Origin: an uncultured Oscillospiraceae bacterium
Lineage (GTDB): Bacteria; Bacillota; Clostridia; Oscillospirales; Ruminococcaceae
Direction: 5' to 3'
NCBI GenBank assembly: GCA_934456315.1
Contig: CAKSHG010000147.1
Coordinates: 1 to 5,729 of the forward strand
DNA length: 5,729 nt
Each line of letters opens with the position of its first letter. The stretch's first letter is position 1. The position numbers were made by a program, and so were the translations under genes. Below are positions 4,975 through 5,729 of this stretch, in pieces. Under the pieces are notes generated by a model. That model was given only the letters and a program-made list of their open reading frames with translations, did no database searches and was not told the DNA's origin.

Positions 4975-5729
4975 ATGGACGTAAACCTGCTGAAATACAT
5001 GGCATTTATAAAGACGGTGGAGTGCGGGAGCTTCACGAAGGCAGCGGAGCTGCTGAATTACTCCCAGTCCGGGATAAGCCGCATGATAAACGACCTCGAA
5101 ACCGAGTGGCATGTCAAGCTGCTGGAGCGCAGCCGCGCCGGGGTAAAGCTGACCTCCGACGGGCTGACGCTGCTCCCCTACGCGAAGAACGTCTGCGAGG
5201 ACTACCGCCGCCTGCAAATGCAGATAGACGACCTGAACGGTCTGCAGACCGGGATCATACGCATAGGCACCATCGCGAGCGCAGCGGAGCAGTGGCTCCC
5301 GAGGATAATCAGCCGTTTCCGGCAGGATTACCCGAACATCGATTACGAGCTGCTGATAGGCGACTACGGTGAGATAGAGCAGTGGATAAACGACGGCAGG
5401 GTGGACTGCGGATTCATCTGCTCCCCGGTGATGTCCGACCTTGACGTGATGATACTGGAGCGCGACGAGCTGCTCGCCGTGCTCCCGAAGGGTCACCCGC
5501 TGGCGGAGCTTCCCGCAGTACCCATCGAGGAGCTTTGCAAAGGACCCTTCATGCTGCTCGAGCGCGGCGCAAGGGGAGAGGTGTCCGAGCTGTTCGAAAA
5601 GCGCGGACTTACACCGGATATACAGTTCAAGACCCTGGACGACTACGCGGTGATGTCGATGGTGGAGTGCGGGCTGGGTCTGGCGATACTTCCCGGGCTG
5701 ATACTCCGGCGCATTTCCTACGATGTGGA
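4975..5729 (+). CDS. LysR-type transcriptional regulator, C-terminus cut by window edge
   Basis: 251 codons are present with no stop before the right edge. LysR proteins are normally about 290-300 residues, so about 40-50 are missing. The N-terminal winged helix-turn-helix (about 1-60) is typical: MDVNLLKYMAFIKTVECGSF, then TKAAELLNYSQSGISRMINDLE (21-42) and the wing segment LLERSRAGVKLTSDG (49-63). A linker helix (about 66-90) leads to the periplasmic-binding-protein-like effector domain from about residue 92 (TGIIRIGTIASAAEQWLP), with the hinge-type motif VECGLGLAILP (230-240) near the end. It should bind DNA as an oligomer in response to a small molecule. It is divergent from the MFS gene, the classic LysR/target layout, so the transporter is its most likely target, perhaps with autoregulation. 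The effector is unknown. Confidence 0.93.
   Translation, partial: MDVNLLKYMAFIKTVECGSFTKAAELLNYSQSGISRMINDLETEWHVKLLERSRAGVKLTSDGLTLLPYAKNVCEDYRRLQMQIDDLNGLQTGIIRIGTIASAAEQWLPRIISRFRQDYPNIDYELLIGDYGEIEQWINDGRVDCGFICSPVMSDLDVMILERDELLAVLPKGHPLAELPAVPIEELCKGPFMLLERGARGEVSELFEKRGLTPDIQFKTLDDYAVMSMVECGLGLAILPGLILRRISYDV

Noticed and set aside
4962..5372. 136-codon frame starting at the ATG at 4962, overlapping the LysR gene
   Set aside because: It is out of frame with a clear LysR helix-turn-helix and effector domain, lacks a Shine-Dalgarno site, and its product is Arg-rich with no motif.

Overview
The window looks like a chromosomal segment of a GC-rich Clostridia-type Firmicute, probably of the Ruminococcaceae/Oscillospiraceae kind. 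This is inference from three things: GC-rich genes separated by AT-rich intergenic DNA with consensus sigma-A promoters, purine-rich Shine-Dalgarno sites, and frequent ATA (Ile) and AGG (Arg) codons despite the high GC. No rRNA, tRNA, CRISPR array, phage gene or transposase gene was seen.

Layout, left to right. (1) 1-192 is the 3' end of glmS, glucosamine-6-phosphate synthase. (2) 193-460 holds no gene. It contains a perfect 9-bp hairpin, then a roughly 105-nt fold-back element (221-325), then a second, partly decayed copy of the hairpin that carries the T-run. An 18-bp direct repeat (203-220 and 355-372) brackets the insertion. Removing the insert and one repeat copy restores an ordinary rho-independent terminator, so a small non-coding element appears to have landed in the glmS terminator. 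A consensus extended -10 promoter follows at 395-423. (3) 461-1576 encodes an unrecognised membrane protein with an N-terminal zinc ribbon, four predicted membrane helices and a large extracytoplasmic segment. It ends in its own terminator. (4) 1665-3491 encodes asparagine synthase (AsnB) with its own -10 immediately after that terminator. (5) A hairpin at 3495-3525 separates asnB from the convergent MFS transporter gene (3558-4751, minus strand). (6) A 223-bp divergent control region has back-to-back consensus promoters. (7) A LysR-type regulator starts at 4975 and runs off the right edge.

How the genes fit together. glmS and asnB both encode glutamine-dependent amidotransferases with an N-terminal-cysteine glutaminase domain (that part of GlmS lies outside the window). 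Each gene has its own promoter or terminator, however, so no operon is implied. The divergent LysR/MFS pair is the classic arrangement in which the LysR protein controls the transporter and often itself. A 9-bp repeat (GCGGAATAA) found once in the MFS promoter and once in the lysR leader, plus an inverted repeat in that leader, are candidate regulatory sites.

Most of the window is ordinary housekeeping and accessory metabolism. The parts most worth a second look are the fold-back element in the glmS terminator, the uncharacterised zinc-ribbon membrane protein, and the LysR/MFS control region. I see no convincing evidence of a wholly new multi-gene system.
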